64,000 nt of DNA from an uncultured Thermoguttaceae bacterium (GTDB lineage: Bacteria > Planctomycetota > Planctomycetia > Pirellulales > Thermoguttaceae). The notes under the pieces are model-generated. The model worked only from the letters and a program-made list of their open reading frames with translations. It made no database searches and was not told the origin of the DNA. Shown piece after piece: positions 17,078-28,100 of this stretch; position 1 is the first letter of the stretch; every line of letters starts with the position of its first letter. Position numbers and translations under genes: made by a program. The stretch is from contig CALKER010000002.1 in NCBI GenBank assembly GCA_938084835.1, positions 1 through 64,000 of the forward strand, in the 5' to 3' direction.

Positions 17078-17435
17078 GGATCTCCGGGGCCATACCCCCG
17101 AGGGGCACGTTGTTGGCTGGCCCCTTAAGCACGAAGGCTCGGCGCGCCTTAGGCTCAAGATTTCGGCGTCTCTGCGCATCGAGCGGTGGCCTTCTGCAGG
17201 CCAAATGCCCGGCTAAGGCACGCGGGACCCGGTGGTATTTTTACGTGGTATTTTTATCAAGACTTCCCTGCGAGCTTTCTAAGCCGGTACCGACCGCACG
17301 GGATTGAAGCTCCTCCTAGCTTTAAGCGTTCTTTGACCTAATCTTTGCTAAAAACATGGGCAGGAATGACGGCCCAAGGTTGTGTTGGCGACCCGGCAGG
17401 TGTTTGCCGCGTCTATAAGCTTGCGGGCAAGCGCG
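17078..17435. other. Intergenic, no gene seen
   Basis: 358 bp between the small conserved gene and the convergent nfo gene. I find no hairpin with a T-run and no RNA gene. Confidence 0.3.
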
Positions 17436-18341
17436 CTAGTGGTTTGCAACCAAGCTACGCACGAGGGCGAGGTTTACAACGTCCATGTCCTTGCCGTTGA
17501 CAACTTCCTTCGGGGTTTCGATGTACATGGGAATCCCCCGGAAGCGTGGGTCGTTTACAACGGCACGGAACCCCTCCATCCCGATATGGCCTTGGCCGAT
17601 GTGGGCGTGACGGTCGATATGACTGCCCAGAGGAGCTTGGCTATCATTTAAGTGGATGGCTTTAACCCGCCGAAGACCCACGGTGTTTTCGATGGCCGCC
17701 AGTGTCTTTTCGTACGCCTTCGGCGGACTTAGGGGGTAGCCGGCGGCGAAAAGGTGACAAGTGTCCAGACAGACCCCTAGCCGTGAGTTCCACTGACTTT
17801 TTGCGAGGATCATAGCCAAATCGTCCACGCGGGCACCGATCGCCCTTCCTTGGCCGGCAGTTGTTTCGAGAAGGCAACCTACGGTGGCGGCTGTGGGGAG
17901 GCGCTCAAAAGCCTGGTCGATGGCGCTAATCACCCGCCAGAGACCGGCCGTGAGGTCTCCGTCGGTGGCCGAGCCTGGATGAACAACAACCCAGGGTATC
18001 CCCAGTGCCGCGGCGCGGCGCAATTCGGCGGTAAGCGCGCGGACGGAACGATGCCACAAGGCACGATTGGGACTGGCCAAGTTGATAAGATAACTTGCGT
18101 GGACAAGTGGATCAATGAGCTTGTGTTGGGCCAGGGCCTGAGCGAAGGCATGGACTTCCGCCCGGCGCACACGGCGGTTTTCCCAGCGGAGATTGTTTTG
18201 AGTGAAAAGCTGAAGACAATCGCATCCGAGACGTGCGGCCCGCTCCACCGCCCGATGGTACCCGCCGGCAATCGACAGATGAGCCCCCAAAATCAATCCT
18301 GTGGGCGTTGATTCGGCTAATTGAGGAGTGGTTTCAGCCAT
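17436..18341 (-). CDS. nfo: Endonuclease IV (AP endonuclease)
   Basis: 301 residues, usual length for the family. It incises abasic sites in DNA 5' to the lesion, in base excision repair, using three zinc ions. Family segments seen: GAHLSIAGGYHRAVERAA at the N-terminus, HASYLINLASPN, VVHPGSATDG with a metal His, CLLETTAGQG with metal Glu, GVCLDTCHLFAAGY (Asp and His), HLNDSQAPLGSHIDRHAHIG and the terminal MYIETPKE. All metal ligands expected from the family are present. It starts 24 bp after the lnt stop on the same strand, so it is probably in one transcript with pabA and lnt. Confidence 0.95.
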   Translation of the reverse strand: MAETTPQLAESTPTGLILGAHLSIAGGYHRAVERAARLGCDCLQLFTQNNLRWENRRVRRAEVHAFAQALAQHKLIDPLVHASYLINLASPNRALWHRSVRALTAELRRAAALGIPWVVVHPGSATDGDLTAGLWRVISAIDQAFERLPTAATVGCLLETTAGQGRAIGARVDDLAMILAKSQWNSRLGVCLDTCHLFAAGYPLSPPKAYEKTLAAIENTVGLRRVKAIHLNDSQAPLGSHIDRHAHIGQGHIGMEGFRAVVNDPRFRGIPMYIETPKEVVNGKDMDVVNLALVRSLVANH

Positions 18342-18365
18342 GGGTGAGCCCTGAGGCCTTTGCCT

Positions 18366-20495
18366 TCAAGCGAAGTTGATCCGGGCAAGTTTGGTCCTAC
18401 CCAGGTGCTTGCCCACAGCCGCCGCAAGCCATGTCCGCCAGTTATGCCGCCGCAAGATTCCTCCAACAACAAAAGCGGCACTGGCCGCCAGACACAACCC
18501 GCCCAACCAATCACCCCACAGAAGATACCCACTCTCCCGATCATCGGGAATCACGTGGGCGATGATCCAGTCACGCTCCCTCCGTTTACCGATTTTTAGG
18601 ATATGGCCGCTGCTGTTCACAAAAGCGGAGAGACCCGTGTTTGCCGCTATTAAATGCGGTTTGCGGAATTCTACCGCGCGAAAGACACTGCAGGCCAAAT
18701 GGAGATCAAGGGCCGAAGCCCCGCGGAACCAACCATCGTTGGTCAGATTCACAAGGATGTTTGGCCGATATCCCTGGCGGCGAAGGGCCAAAAGCTGCCT
18801 GCGAATAAGATGCGGCACTGTGGACTCGAAGCAAATATTTGGCACGATGTGACCCAATCCCAACACGAAACATTTTGGCTCGTGGCCCGGCTCCGTGTTA
18901 ACGTGAAGGGTACTCAGGGGGCGAAGTTCAAATAGTCCTTTCAGGTACCGCGCATAAGGGATATATTCGCCGAACATGACAAGATGCAGTTTGTCGTAAA
19001 CTTCGATCCTGCCGGCTTCGTCCGGCGGAACATCACCGGCCCCCGCGTTTGAAGACCCGGCCCCTACCGCTTTATCTCCGAGGGAGTTTTGTTCGGACTG
19101 CGGGAAGCCTTCCCCTGAGGTCGCAGTTGGCCGTCCTCGGGAGAGTCTTCTCACAGGCACAAAGACCGCCGAATTATACATTTTGGCACCTTCCCGGGAC
19201 CATTCCTGTCGGTTGACCCCCACGATAAGCGGAGCTCCCAGGAGAAGGGCCGAGGTGTACAAATGATCACGGCTCGCGCGACACGCTTCCGCAAGCCGGC
19301 GCCGAAAGTCTTCTACCGACCCCGTCCACTCTTCCGGGGGAATCGCGTCTGGGGTGCCGTCAACAAGAAACTCGCCGTAGACGGTCTCCGGCCATACGAT
19401 TAAATCGACAGGGCCATGAGCCGCAAGGGCCTTCTGGGTTAGTTCCCAGTGCTCTGCGTGCATCCTTTCACCCGTGCCGGGTGGAGGCGGGAAGACTACG
19501 TCGATCGAGCCTTGAACGATAAGCACATCCAACCCCGCTAAAGCGCGAAACTCTAGGGCAGCGAAGGCACGCCAAAATCCCCAGGCCACAAGGGCCACTA
19601 GCATAAGGTGTGCCCACAGAAAGGGGTGTTGTCGAAGGAGGATGTGGATCGCACGGAAGCGTCCTCCCATCGGCGACGGCTTCCCCATACCTTCGAAGCC
19701 AGCGGCACACGCCGCCGCAACAAAGACCATGGCAAAGCTCAGGCCGTATTGACCTGTAAATTCGCATACCTGCAGAAGTAACCAGTTGCGAAATTGGCTG
19801 TGGCAAAGGCTGGCCAAGGTGAAACCTGTAAACAGATGAGCCCGCACATACTCCAGCGCCGTCCACACCGTAGGCGCCACAAGCAAGATAGGAAGCCCCA
19901 AAATATGAACGCCTGCTCGGCTTACGGCAACAAAAAGAGGTAGATATAAACCAAGATAGGCCGAAAGGGCAATCCACCCAATAGCTACGGCCGGGTGGGG
20001 ATAGCGGAGCCAGTGAAGGGTTACCAGCCAAAACCCAAACCACACAAACCACAACTGGAAGTAAGGTCGGGACCACATAGCACGGAGTTGGCTTAAAGCC
20101 GGGGTTGCGCCGGCCGGGCAGCTTTTGGTGGCAGCATCCTCTTGTGGCTTTGTCAACGAAGCTGCCGTGTCTGAAAGCTGGCCGAAAGGAAAACCGAGGG
20201 CCGGTTTGCCCGGTAGCTTCCTTACAGCCACGGTACCGGAGGGGTTGCCGGAATGAGCGGGGCTGGACTCCACCAAGGAGCGGCGGGCAATTAGATAGAT
20301 CCACGGTACACACGCAACCCAGCCCAACCATGATAGGATGGGAGGCTTGCCCGGACCGGGCAAAGAAAGCCAATAAAGGATGGCTCCCCAAAGAGCCGCC
20401 CGCCATGGACCAGATCGAGCGGAAACCAGCATCATCCCAACGCAAGGGACATTCTTAAGGACCCCTTCTCTAAGCCTACTGGTCGGAGACGGCAT
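18366..20495 (-). CDS. lnt: Apolipoprotein N-acyltransferase, with two extra loops
   Basis: 709 residues, well above the usual ~500. Lnt adds the third acyl chain to lipoproteins at the inner membrane. Several N-terminal membrane segments are visible (WRAALWGAILYWLSLPG, LWFVWFGFWLVTLHWL, AIGWIALSAYLGLYLPLFVA and more). The nitrilase-like domain has the Glu in LIVWPETVYGEF, the Lys in YDKLHLVMFGEY and the Cys in PNICFEST. The excess length lies in a ~70-residue Ser/Pro/Gly-rich stretch after the second membrane segment and a ~45-residue one just before YDKLH. The start is uncertain: ATG 20495 has a weak ribosome binding site, and ATG 20435 is an alternative. pabA lies 71 bp upstream and nfo follows. 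Confidence 0.92.
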   Translation of the reverse strand: MPSPTSRLREGVLKNVPCVGMMLVSARSGPWRAALWGAILYWLSLPGPGKPPILSWLGWVACVPWIYLIARRSLVESSPAHSGNPSGTVAVRKLPGKPALGFPFGQLSDTAASLTKPQEDAATKSCPAGATPALSQLRAMWSRPYFQLWFVWFGFWLVTLHWLRYPHPAVAIGWIALSAYLGLYLPLFVAVSRAGVHILGLPILLVAPTVWTALEYVRAHLFTGFTLASLCHSQFRNWLLLQVCEFTGQYGLSFAMVFVAAACAAGFEGMGKPSPMGGRFRAIHILLRQHPFLWAHLMLVALVAWGFWRAFAALEFRALAGLDVLIVQGSIDVVFPPPPGTGERMHAEHWELTQKALAAHGPVDLIVWPETVYGEFLVDGTPDAIPPEEWTGSVEDFRRRLAEACRASRDHLYTSALLLGAPLIVGVNRQEWSREGAKMYNSAVFVPVRRLSRGRPTATSGEGFPQSEQNSLGDKAVGAGSSNAGAGDVPPDEAGRIEVYDKLHLVMFGEYIPYARYLKGLFELRPLSTLHVNTEPGHEPKCFVLGLGHIVPNICFESTVPHLIRRQLLALRRQGYRPNILVNLTNDGWFRGASALDLHLACSVFRAVEFRKPHLIAANTGLSAFVNSSGHILKIGKRRERDWIIAHVIPDDRESGYLLWGDWLGGLCLAASAAFVVGGILRRHNWRTWLAAAVGKHLGRTKLARINFA

Positions 20496-20566
20496 CTTTA
20501 CTGACCGGTTCCGCGGGAGCCTATCTGTGAATTCCTCTGATTGCTCATTAGCCCCGTGGGCAGATG

Positions 20567-21193
20567 CTAGGCCTTGGGCCCCGAAACCGCCTCGGCTTTC
20601 GAATCTTTGAACTGCAAGAACCGACGCAAAAGCTCATGGCCTACGTCGGTGAGAAAGCTTTCCGGATGGAATTGCATGCCAAAAAGCGGGTACCGCCGAT
20701 GCTCGATTCCCATGATCACACCCTTCTCCTCGGGGGCTTCGCTCCACGCGCAGATCTCAAACTCTGGAGGAAGGGTTTCCGGGTCGATCATCAGGCTGTG
20801 ATAGCGTGTGGCCACGAAGGGGTTCGGAAGCCCTTCATAAAGAAAGCAACCATGATGAAAAATGTGGTCCGTCTTGCCATGCATGACTTTAGGTGCCCGG
20901 ACAATTCTTGCCCCAAAGGCTTCGCCGATCGCCTGGTGGCCAAGACAAACCCCCAGGAGGGGAATTCGGCCGGCAAAGCGCCGCACACATTCGACGGAAA
21001 TCCCCGCCTCCTTCGGTGTGCATGGTCCTGGGGAAATGATGATGTGAGAAGGATTCTTGGCCGCGATCTCATCGAGGGAGATTTTGTCATTGCGATAAAC
21101 CTCGATTTCCGCGCTCGGGTCGATCTCCCCTATGCGGTGGACCAAGTTGTAGGTGAATGAATCATAGTTGTCTATGATCAGAATCATTGGCAC
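20567..21193 (-). CDS. pabA: Glutamine amidotransferase subunit of anthranilate/aminodeoxychorismate synthase
   Basis: 208 residues. A class I glutamine amidotransferase supplying ammonia for tryptophan or folate precursor synthesis. Visible motifs: [14 protein letters not shown] at the N-terminus, [14 protein letters not shown], the nucleophile Cys in [14 protein letters not shown] (about residue 82), and His/Glu in GMQFHPESF. TrpG and PabA cannot be told apart from sequence alone. No synthase component I is in the window, but folP lies 27 kb away. It is the first gene of a probable pabA-lnt-nfo transcript. Confidence 0.9.
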   Translation of the reverse strand: MPMILIIDNYDSFTYNLVHRIGEIDPSAEIEVYRNDKISLDEIAAKNPSHIIISPGPCTPKEAGISVECVRRFAGRIPLLGVCLGHQAIGEAFGARIVRAPKVMHGKTDHIFHHGCFLYEGLPNPFVATRYHSLMIDPETLPPEFEICAWSEAPEEKGVIMGIEHRRYPLFGMQFHPESFLTDVGHELLRRFLQFKDSKAEAVSGPKA

Positions 21194-22580
21194 ATTTCCA
21201 GAAAATATCGATGTTTTTCGTGATGCGCCGGATGTTTACACTGCTGCTGGGAATGGTTTGGCCGCGCACTGTTGGATCCGACCTATTATTGGTCTATGAG
21301 ACGGACCGTTAAATGCAAGAACGACAGCTGGACTTGCCGGGTCTGATTCAAACCCCACCAACTAATTTTTCTGACCCTGATTTTTAAAAAAATAGACGCC
21401 GGCTGGTGTCAGTTTTTCGTCATGCCTAGGTTGCACTTGGCCCTGCCGCCGAAAAAGCTGACAACCGACTTGATAATTGTGCGTTTCTTTGTTCGTAAAA
21501 GTTTAGCGGAATCGAAAAGGGATAGTCGAGCCGGTAGGTTCGTCCTATTCAATTAATGCCGGCAAACACCGGTTTTTTTACTGCCCGGAAAGCCGGTTGG
21601 AATATGTCTCTATGCCTAGTCTCTATGCCGACAAACCCCAGGGCCAGAAAAGGGCGATGGGTCCCTGTGTCGCCCAGCCTTAAATGCTTTCGGAGGGTTT
21701 AACGTAGAACTTATTTTGCATCGGTGACTTACGAGTTCACCTTTCTCCTGGACGATTTTACGCTGATCTGCTTCGCGGAATATCTACTATTGGGTGGTGT
21801 CAACTAATGCGGAGGTGCAGTCCTTAGGTGAATACCCGACCGTTTGTCGGGTCTATTGATGCGGGCTCGATTAACACACTCGGGCAACGATCACCACCCC
21901 CCAAAGTACCATGTATGGCTCACCACTCGGACGGTACTGCGCGCCCGATTACCGGTAGGCACCGTTCCCAGAGGTATCTAGCATAATTCGTTTCCCTTAA
22001 ATCAGCCGCACTAGCGAAACACTAGCCATGAATCATTAAAAAATTAATGATGTCGATGATAATTTGTCATAGCTAATAAGCAGTAACCCCATGATTTGAT
22101 TTATAATTGATCATTTGCTACCACCTTAGGGTTCAAAAACCCGAAAAGTTCATTCGTAGTAGCGGTGGAAAAGTTCATTCGGAACGAAAACGAAAGATGC
22201 TACGGTTGGTCCCCCCGCAGGCTGTGAGAACTAGTAGTGGAAATGGCCGATTCCGGCAGTTCGGGGGGTTTGAGGATTGGATCTTGGTCAATAGGCAAAG
22301 TCGTACCGAGCTTTTCCGAATAACTTATTTTGCTTGCGAGGACTTGCCACATGCTAGTTAGCGGCAAAATCGTTACCATAATTGTTAACATCTTAAGAAA
22401 CGGTCAGTTTGAGTATTCGATTTTGACGTTGGGCTGCAGCGTTTTGTGCTCGTAATCGAGCTTTACAATTCCGGTCATGATTCCGCGTTGTCCTTATCCT
22501 TAAAGGTCTATGCCATTGCCGCAGGGCAGCAGAGAAGTTAAACTTTTTTACAAAGGTTAGCGCCGAAACTGATCCTCACT
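21194..22580. other. Long AT-rich gap upstream of tRNA-Gln
   Basis: About 1.4 kb, visibly richer in A/T than its neighbours, with no gene I can support. It contains a 13-bp tandem duplication (21606-21631, GTCTCTATGCC core) and a 7-bp stem ACCCGAC/GTCGGGT with a 5-base loop at 21834-21852. Probably decayed sequence. Confidence 0.4.
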
Positions 22581-22652
22581 TACCCGGTGGTGTAACTGGC
22601 AACACACGGGATTTTGGTTCCCGTATTCCTGGTTCGAATCCAGGCCGGGTAG
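22581..22652 (+). tRNA. tRNA-Gln(UUG)
   Basis: 72 bases: acceptor TACCCGG/CCGGGTA, D arm with GGTGTAACTGGCAACAC, anticodon stem CGGGA/TCCCG around loop TTTTGGT (anticodon TTG), T arm CCTGG/CCAGG with TTCGAAT, and discriminator G. The layout matches bacterial tRNA-Gln. No CCA is encoded. Confidence 0.95.
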
Positions 22653-23399
22653 CTTCCGAGTACGAGATTACAGGGAGGCTTAAGCGCTGCAAAAGTTTTA
22701 GGTTCCTGAGTTTTAGGTTCCTGGCGGTGAGTTAGTAGGTGCCTCGTGCGCCGGATCCTCTCTGGCGCTTGCGCCGCTAGTTTGAATGTCGGTCCTGGCC
22801 TATTTCCCCGCCTGACGAATTTCGTTGCCTACAATCGGACCCGCCGAAAATAAACTTATCCTCGAGCCTTTTATCTCTGCGGCTCTGGTTACATTTGCCA
22901 GGAGAAGTATTCTTCCGGGTTGGTCCGGCGTTGTGTTGGGGAGGTGTCCCTCCGAAGGGTTCGCCGGACGTTTCCGCCACTACCTGCCTGGGGATCGCGA
23001 GCCGATTGCGGAGGTGAGCATCCCTTTTGCCAACACGCGACATTTAGTGGCGGAAACTCCCACGTCGGCTCAGCCTCTGCGCACGCGCGTCGTTTCACCC
23101 ACGGAGGGCATGCTAAAACTTGATTTGAGTCCCACACCCGTGTTTTTAGCGCCCATTGGAAGATGAAATCGACGTGCCTTGTCACCACGTTTTGTTGCAA
23201 GCAGGCCTGTTTAGTTGGTTATGTTGCTGCTCACTTCCCAGAAGCAAGGCCGGTTCGCAAGGTCGTTCTGCCGATAAGTGTCCGATCCTATCTCACCGGC
23301 AGCCTCCCCACCGTTGATCGAACAGAAAATCCAACCGCCGCTTATCGTGTTGCCAAGGGGGTCGGCAGGGTGACCATGTTGTGAGTCGTCCCCACCAGC
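22653..23399. other. Gap between tRNA-Gln and a pseudogene
   Basis: It contains a perfect 14-bp tandem duplication at 22695-22724 (GTTTTAGGTTCCTG twice). The later part may include the degraded front of the glycoside-hydrolase-like pseudogene, but I cannot align it. Confidence 0.35.
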
Positions 23400-24226
23400 A
23401 TCGGACTTTATGAGAAGCTCACAAAGGAGAATCCGGCGACGAAGATGATGCATGACGAGGCCATCCGTCGCTTAAGGTTTTATTCGCTTGTGGCCTTAAA
23501 CCCGTGGACGGTCGAGCCAGGCAAAGGCGTCGTCCGCAATGACATTTCTGGAAGCAGCGATTTTTCGCACGCCCGGTTTGCCCAACGGCGAGGTGACGAG
23601 GCCAGACAAATCGTGCCCCGGTTTCAGCCTCAGTATTTTTCCATCGGCAGTGGAGTCAAGAGCGTATTCGAGTGGTTGGGCCGGCCGGCTTTTGATACCC
23701 TAGCAGCTTTGGAGGAAAGGCTCCACACGGTTGTCAAGAAGGTCTCCCCCACCACGAATGTGGTAGTTGTGTTGTCGGGCTCGCAATGGGTGGATCTGCC
23801 GAGCCCACTACGCTCCATATTGTTGAAAAGCTTGCGAGCATTTACGACGTTTTAGGGGTTGTCAGCTACCCCTGGAAAAATTACGAAACCGCAAAGCAGT
23901 TGCCGGATGACTATGACTCTCGCCTGGTAAGCTACGCGAGCTGGCCGATTGGCTTCACCGAGATTGTCTGGAGGAGTGACCGAGCTCAGGGTGGGAGCAA
24001 AGAGGAACAGCTGGAATACCTCCTGCCTTACCTAGAACTTACCAGGCGAATGAAACTGGAGTTCGTCAACTAGGCCTTCCTTCATGATCTGCCCGAAACG
24101 GCCGTTGCGGGTTTCGCGGTGCAAAGAACGCATTTTGGGCTCGGGCCAACAAACTACGATGGAACGCCTAAGCCAGTTTGGGCATTCTTCCGAGCACGTG
24201 CCGCCCTGCCCGGTCTGCAATCTTAG
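23400..24226 (+). pseudogene. Glycoside-hydrolase-like (TIM-barrel) pseudogene
   Basis: Two frames give one readable protein. The first (to about 23800) has LRFYSLVALNPWTVEPGKGV, GDEARQIVPRFQPQYFSIGS, VFEWLGRPAFDTLAALEERL and VVVVLSGSQWVD. The second continues TTLHIVEKLASIYDVLGVVS, YPWKNYETAKQLPDDYDSRL, GFTEIVWRSD and MKLEFVN, then TAG at 24071 where TGG is expected, then AFLHDLPETAVAGFAVQRTH and KPVWAFFRA to a stop at 24226. A TGA at 23382 precedes the first frame. So there is at least one frameshift and one or two nonsense changes. The pattern (IGS, FTE, W-AF) suggests a GH53-like clan-A enzyme; the family is inferred. Confidence 0.75.
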
Positions 24227-25118
24227 TTCTTTGCTCCGGCCTGGTGAGAAAGTGTTTTGATATCTCCTGAGACTTTCATGCCGGCCCAAGTTAGCCCAAG
24301 TCTTGCTCCCTTTAGGCGATTTGACGCTTGCTACGATCTGGTCATGCGAGGTTCAGTTCCGGCGATTTCGAAAATTCATGCGCGGTGAGCGTTTGTGGGC
24401 GATCACACAAGCAGAGTGAAAGGCACTGTGGTCTTTTGAGCATCTACAGCTTGTTCGAACATCCCCGTGAGGCCCACTTAGGGAAGATGGATCATCCGAG
24501 CGCCAAGAGCGGTATACAAGGTTGGGACGAAGAGGCATTCTGCCATTTTGGAAAAAATTGAAGATGGAGGGACCATTGCAATTTTCCCCACTGTTCAAAT
24601 GTTCCGAAGCACCACTCGGGCATTTTCTGCTCGGAGGGCCGCGGCAGGGGTCTCTGGCTAGGGCTGAAAACGAATTGTTGTCAGGCTCATCGGGGAGTAT
24701 TGGTGAGAAATTCCGAATAAAACTGAGGAAGCCGGCTTTCTCCATTCGAGGATCACTACCCACTCATGATCGGGCGACGAATCCGTCGGACGGAATTCCT
24801 ACGGCCGCTGTGCTGGAATTTCACCCGCTGTCGTTTTTTCACCATCGCGGGGATTGAACCACGAAGCGTGGACCCCGGTCTGCATTGAGCCTTGCTAGCC
24901 ACATGGACTATGGTGTGGCCTTTGGGGAATAAACGAGTGCCTAACCATCGCCCTCTACGGCGGGGCACATGTCCCACAGGGATACTTGTTCAAAAGCTAG
25001 AAGGGACAAATCGGCCCGCTACGTGCTAAAAGGGAAAGATTGGATAAGCCGGCGGAGGCTTCCTCCCCTTGGGCGGGCTCCGCAAGTTTGCTGGGCAGCG
25101 AAGAGGCTTAAAAGCCGA
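24227..25118. other. Gap with no supportable gene
   Basis: About 0.9 kb between the pseudogene and the DUF4838 gene. Long open frames on both strands have no ribosome binding site or family likeness. A tRNA-like T-loop near 24850 is rejected elsewhere in this report. Confidence 0.3.
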
Positions 25119-28100
25119 TTAGGGGCGAGTGGCTTGTTTTTCGGCCTGCTTAACTTCTTGGATGGAGCTGAGAATTCTTTGACGCCAGGTACCTTGAAGT
25201 TTTTCTGGTTGTGCCCGGTTTAGGATCTCCAGTGCCTGCTTGAATTGTCCCTGGCGAGTCAGGATTCGTGCGATGCCTTGCAACGCCTGGTACTCCTCAG
25301 CACTGCCGATCGATTCCCGCCCCTCGATGATAAGCTGGTATGCGACCAGGGCGGCCTTGTCATCTCGAAGATTTTCTTCACGGTTTTGGGCCAATACCAG
25401 GAGGATGGCGTCGCGGGTTCGGGGCTGGCTTGTCCACTGGAGAGCGGCCAACAGGTCTTGTTCTGCTTTTTGGCCGTCTTTGCTAAGGAAATAGGCCTGG
25501 CCGCGGGCGTGGAAACCTTCTCCCCGTTTCCAGAACGGCCACTGCGTAAAATCTTCGGCGGTAAAGCGGGCAATCAGCTCTTGTGGCTTCGAGACGGCAA
25601 GCAGATAGTGCATCAGGGCGGCTTTTCGGACGGCTTCGATCGGAATCTGCGGGATGATGGCCGGCGCGGCGGCCACGTCATACCGCGCCGCCTGTTCCAA
25701 GGCGGCAGACTTCTGGAAGTCGGTAACCTTACCTTGCGCCAGGGTTAGAAACAAATCGGCTTTTCGCTGCCTCATGGCGGCCTGGAATTCCAGGGCGAAG
25801 TCGGTCACCTCAGGATCAAACTCAAACTCGTGGAAGCGGCCAGCGTAGAAATAGGCAAATTTCAACGGTTGGTGAAAGGTAGCAAGCCCCGTAGGAGAAA
25901 AGGCGGAATATTCCGCTCCACTAGGCCGAATTCGCTGACGGCAAATATTGATGAACCAGGGCAAACTCTGCGTCGGTTTGCGACCGACGATTTGATGCAG
26001 CGGATCGGTTTCGTCCTGAGTGACTGGCAGCCGAACTTCCACCGTCCAGTGATCGTCGGCAATGTGGGTGGCCACCTCAGCTTTCGAATCCCACGCAAAC
26101 CACTGGCCTTGCGGCGCTTGTCGGTCCAGATCTGCCACATGACCGGCAGGGCTGATGGCAATTTGGTAATACGAGTGCGATTCCGTGGCAATCAAGATTT
26201 CCACCACGTCGCCGTACCAGATGGCAGGATCGTCATTGCGGGTGGAAGTAGTAACAGGCTTGTTTTCCGAATGCGGCGGGTTGGGGGATTCTGTTAGTGA
26301 GCGGGGAATTTGCCCGGCGCGTTCCTCGCACCGGATCGCAAACACAACGCTGTTACCCTGCCAGCCGGTTTTGAAAGTTGTGGCGAACACCGGCTCGGCG
26401 CCGGTTTGTAGCTCCCGAAGCCGACCGGTGGCAGCAACCGGGCAATTCTGCCAATAGGCTTCGTCCAGCTTTCCGTCGATGACAATCTCGGAGGCCTCGC
26501 CAACCAGTCGCACCACCGGCACTGGCCCCCGCTTTTGATGAAGTTGCGCCAATTTCATTCGTAGCCCCTTCAAATAATCGTCGATGAGCGCTACCCGGCG
26601 GCGATAGATGCTCTCAGTACTCGCCTCCACCTTCGCCTTAGCTTTCTCGAAGAGAGCCAGGGCTGCCTCGATCTTTACTGGGTCGGTCTCCATTTCCCGC
26701 CAATGAGCGGCGCAGTAATCGAAAAAGGCCAGCATTTCCTGCTCCGCAGGACCATAGAACAAGCGGCAATACTCCCGCAGCTCCGCCTCCGGGTCATACT
26801 CTTTCCCACCCCAATAGGCCCGCGCGGTAAAATAGACCAGGAAGTGATTGAAACCGATATCTTTTTTGTCGAAGTCAGGCCCAACGCTGAGCCAGACGTC
26901 TTCTCCCTGTGAGATTCCTTTGGTGGCATTGACCGTCTCGCCGAGTGTCCGGGCATCGAAGGCGGGCAAATACCAGCCGCGGTCGGTGAACGGATAATTC
27001 TCGAAGATCAACAGAGGATTGTCCGTTTTCTTAGTCCATGCGGCTCGGAGGGCTTCGGGAGCGGCTTCGCCTTCCCCTTTCGGACCGCCTCGGTTAAACG
27101 GTCGGCGCCCCCCAACGATGCAGACAAGCACATTGGGTTCCAGTTTGTCGATCTTAAGCGGCGGCAGGGTATAGGTTCCATATGCACAATTCAGCACTTT
27201 CGCACGGGGATGGGTTTTTGCTACTTCGCGGGCCACCCGATTGACAAAATCCCATACGTAATCGCTGAGCCGGCCGCGCTCGCCCCGCTCGGGCGTATCC
27301 TTGCCCCGGCACTTTTCGCACTGGCAGATCGCTGTATAGCCGTCCGGCGGCATGATCGAAACCGTCTCCACCGGGTAGGTATCCAAAATCGCCCTTGCCC
27401 AGCGGACCGTTTCCTGAAACAGTTCCTCGTTGGAATAACAGAGCTGGCACATGGAGTCGCCCGGCCTAAAGTCCCGCTTGCCGCCGTAAATGGCAAACCA
27501 ATCGGGATGGGCGTCGAAGACGGCCTGACGATTGGTCATGGTGGCCATGCCGTGAGCGATCAAGAAACGCTCGTCATTGCGCAGCCCAAGCCGCATGACC
27601 CACCGCGCCGTATCCATCCTCACCACGCCAAACCGGAAATTAAACTGCCGCAGCAGAAAGTCGGGCCGTTCTGTCTCGTTCATCGGCGGAACCCGAATCG
27701 TTTTCATTGACGGCAAGACCTCGCCCAGTTCGCCCGGCAAATACCAGCGCACCCCTAGCTTCCGCAGAAAACCACAAACGGCGTTGCAACTGCCGCGTTC
27801 GTCCAAGCCCCAGATTTCAAACGTCTCGTTCTTTTCGGTAACCGCGCCGTCAGGCTTGCCGGTATCGCCGGGCAGCCGGAGCCGATGCTTGTAGAGAAGC
27901 GGATTTGGCATTCCATACGGTGCGCCGATGATCTTTTCCCACTCCGCCTGAGCGCGGGGGATGTCGCTATTGCTGTGAGCAAACGGCGGGATCGGTTCAA
28001 AATCGCTATCTTCCCCTACCAGCGCCAACCAGTCCGGACCAGTAACGATCCGGTAGGCGCCGTAGGGGAGGCCGTCTGGCTTGATGGGGTTGTGCGGACT

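Noticed and set aside
24840..24930. tRNA gene on the minus strand
   Set aside because: A GGTTCAATCCC T-loop is present, but the acceptor and anticodon stems do not pair into a full cloverleaf.
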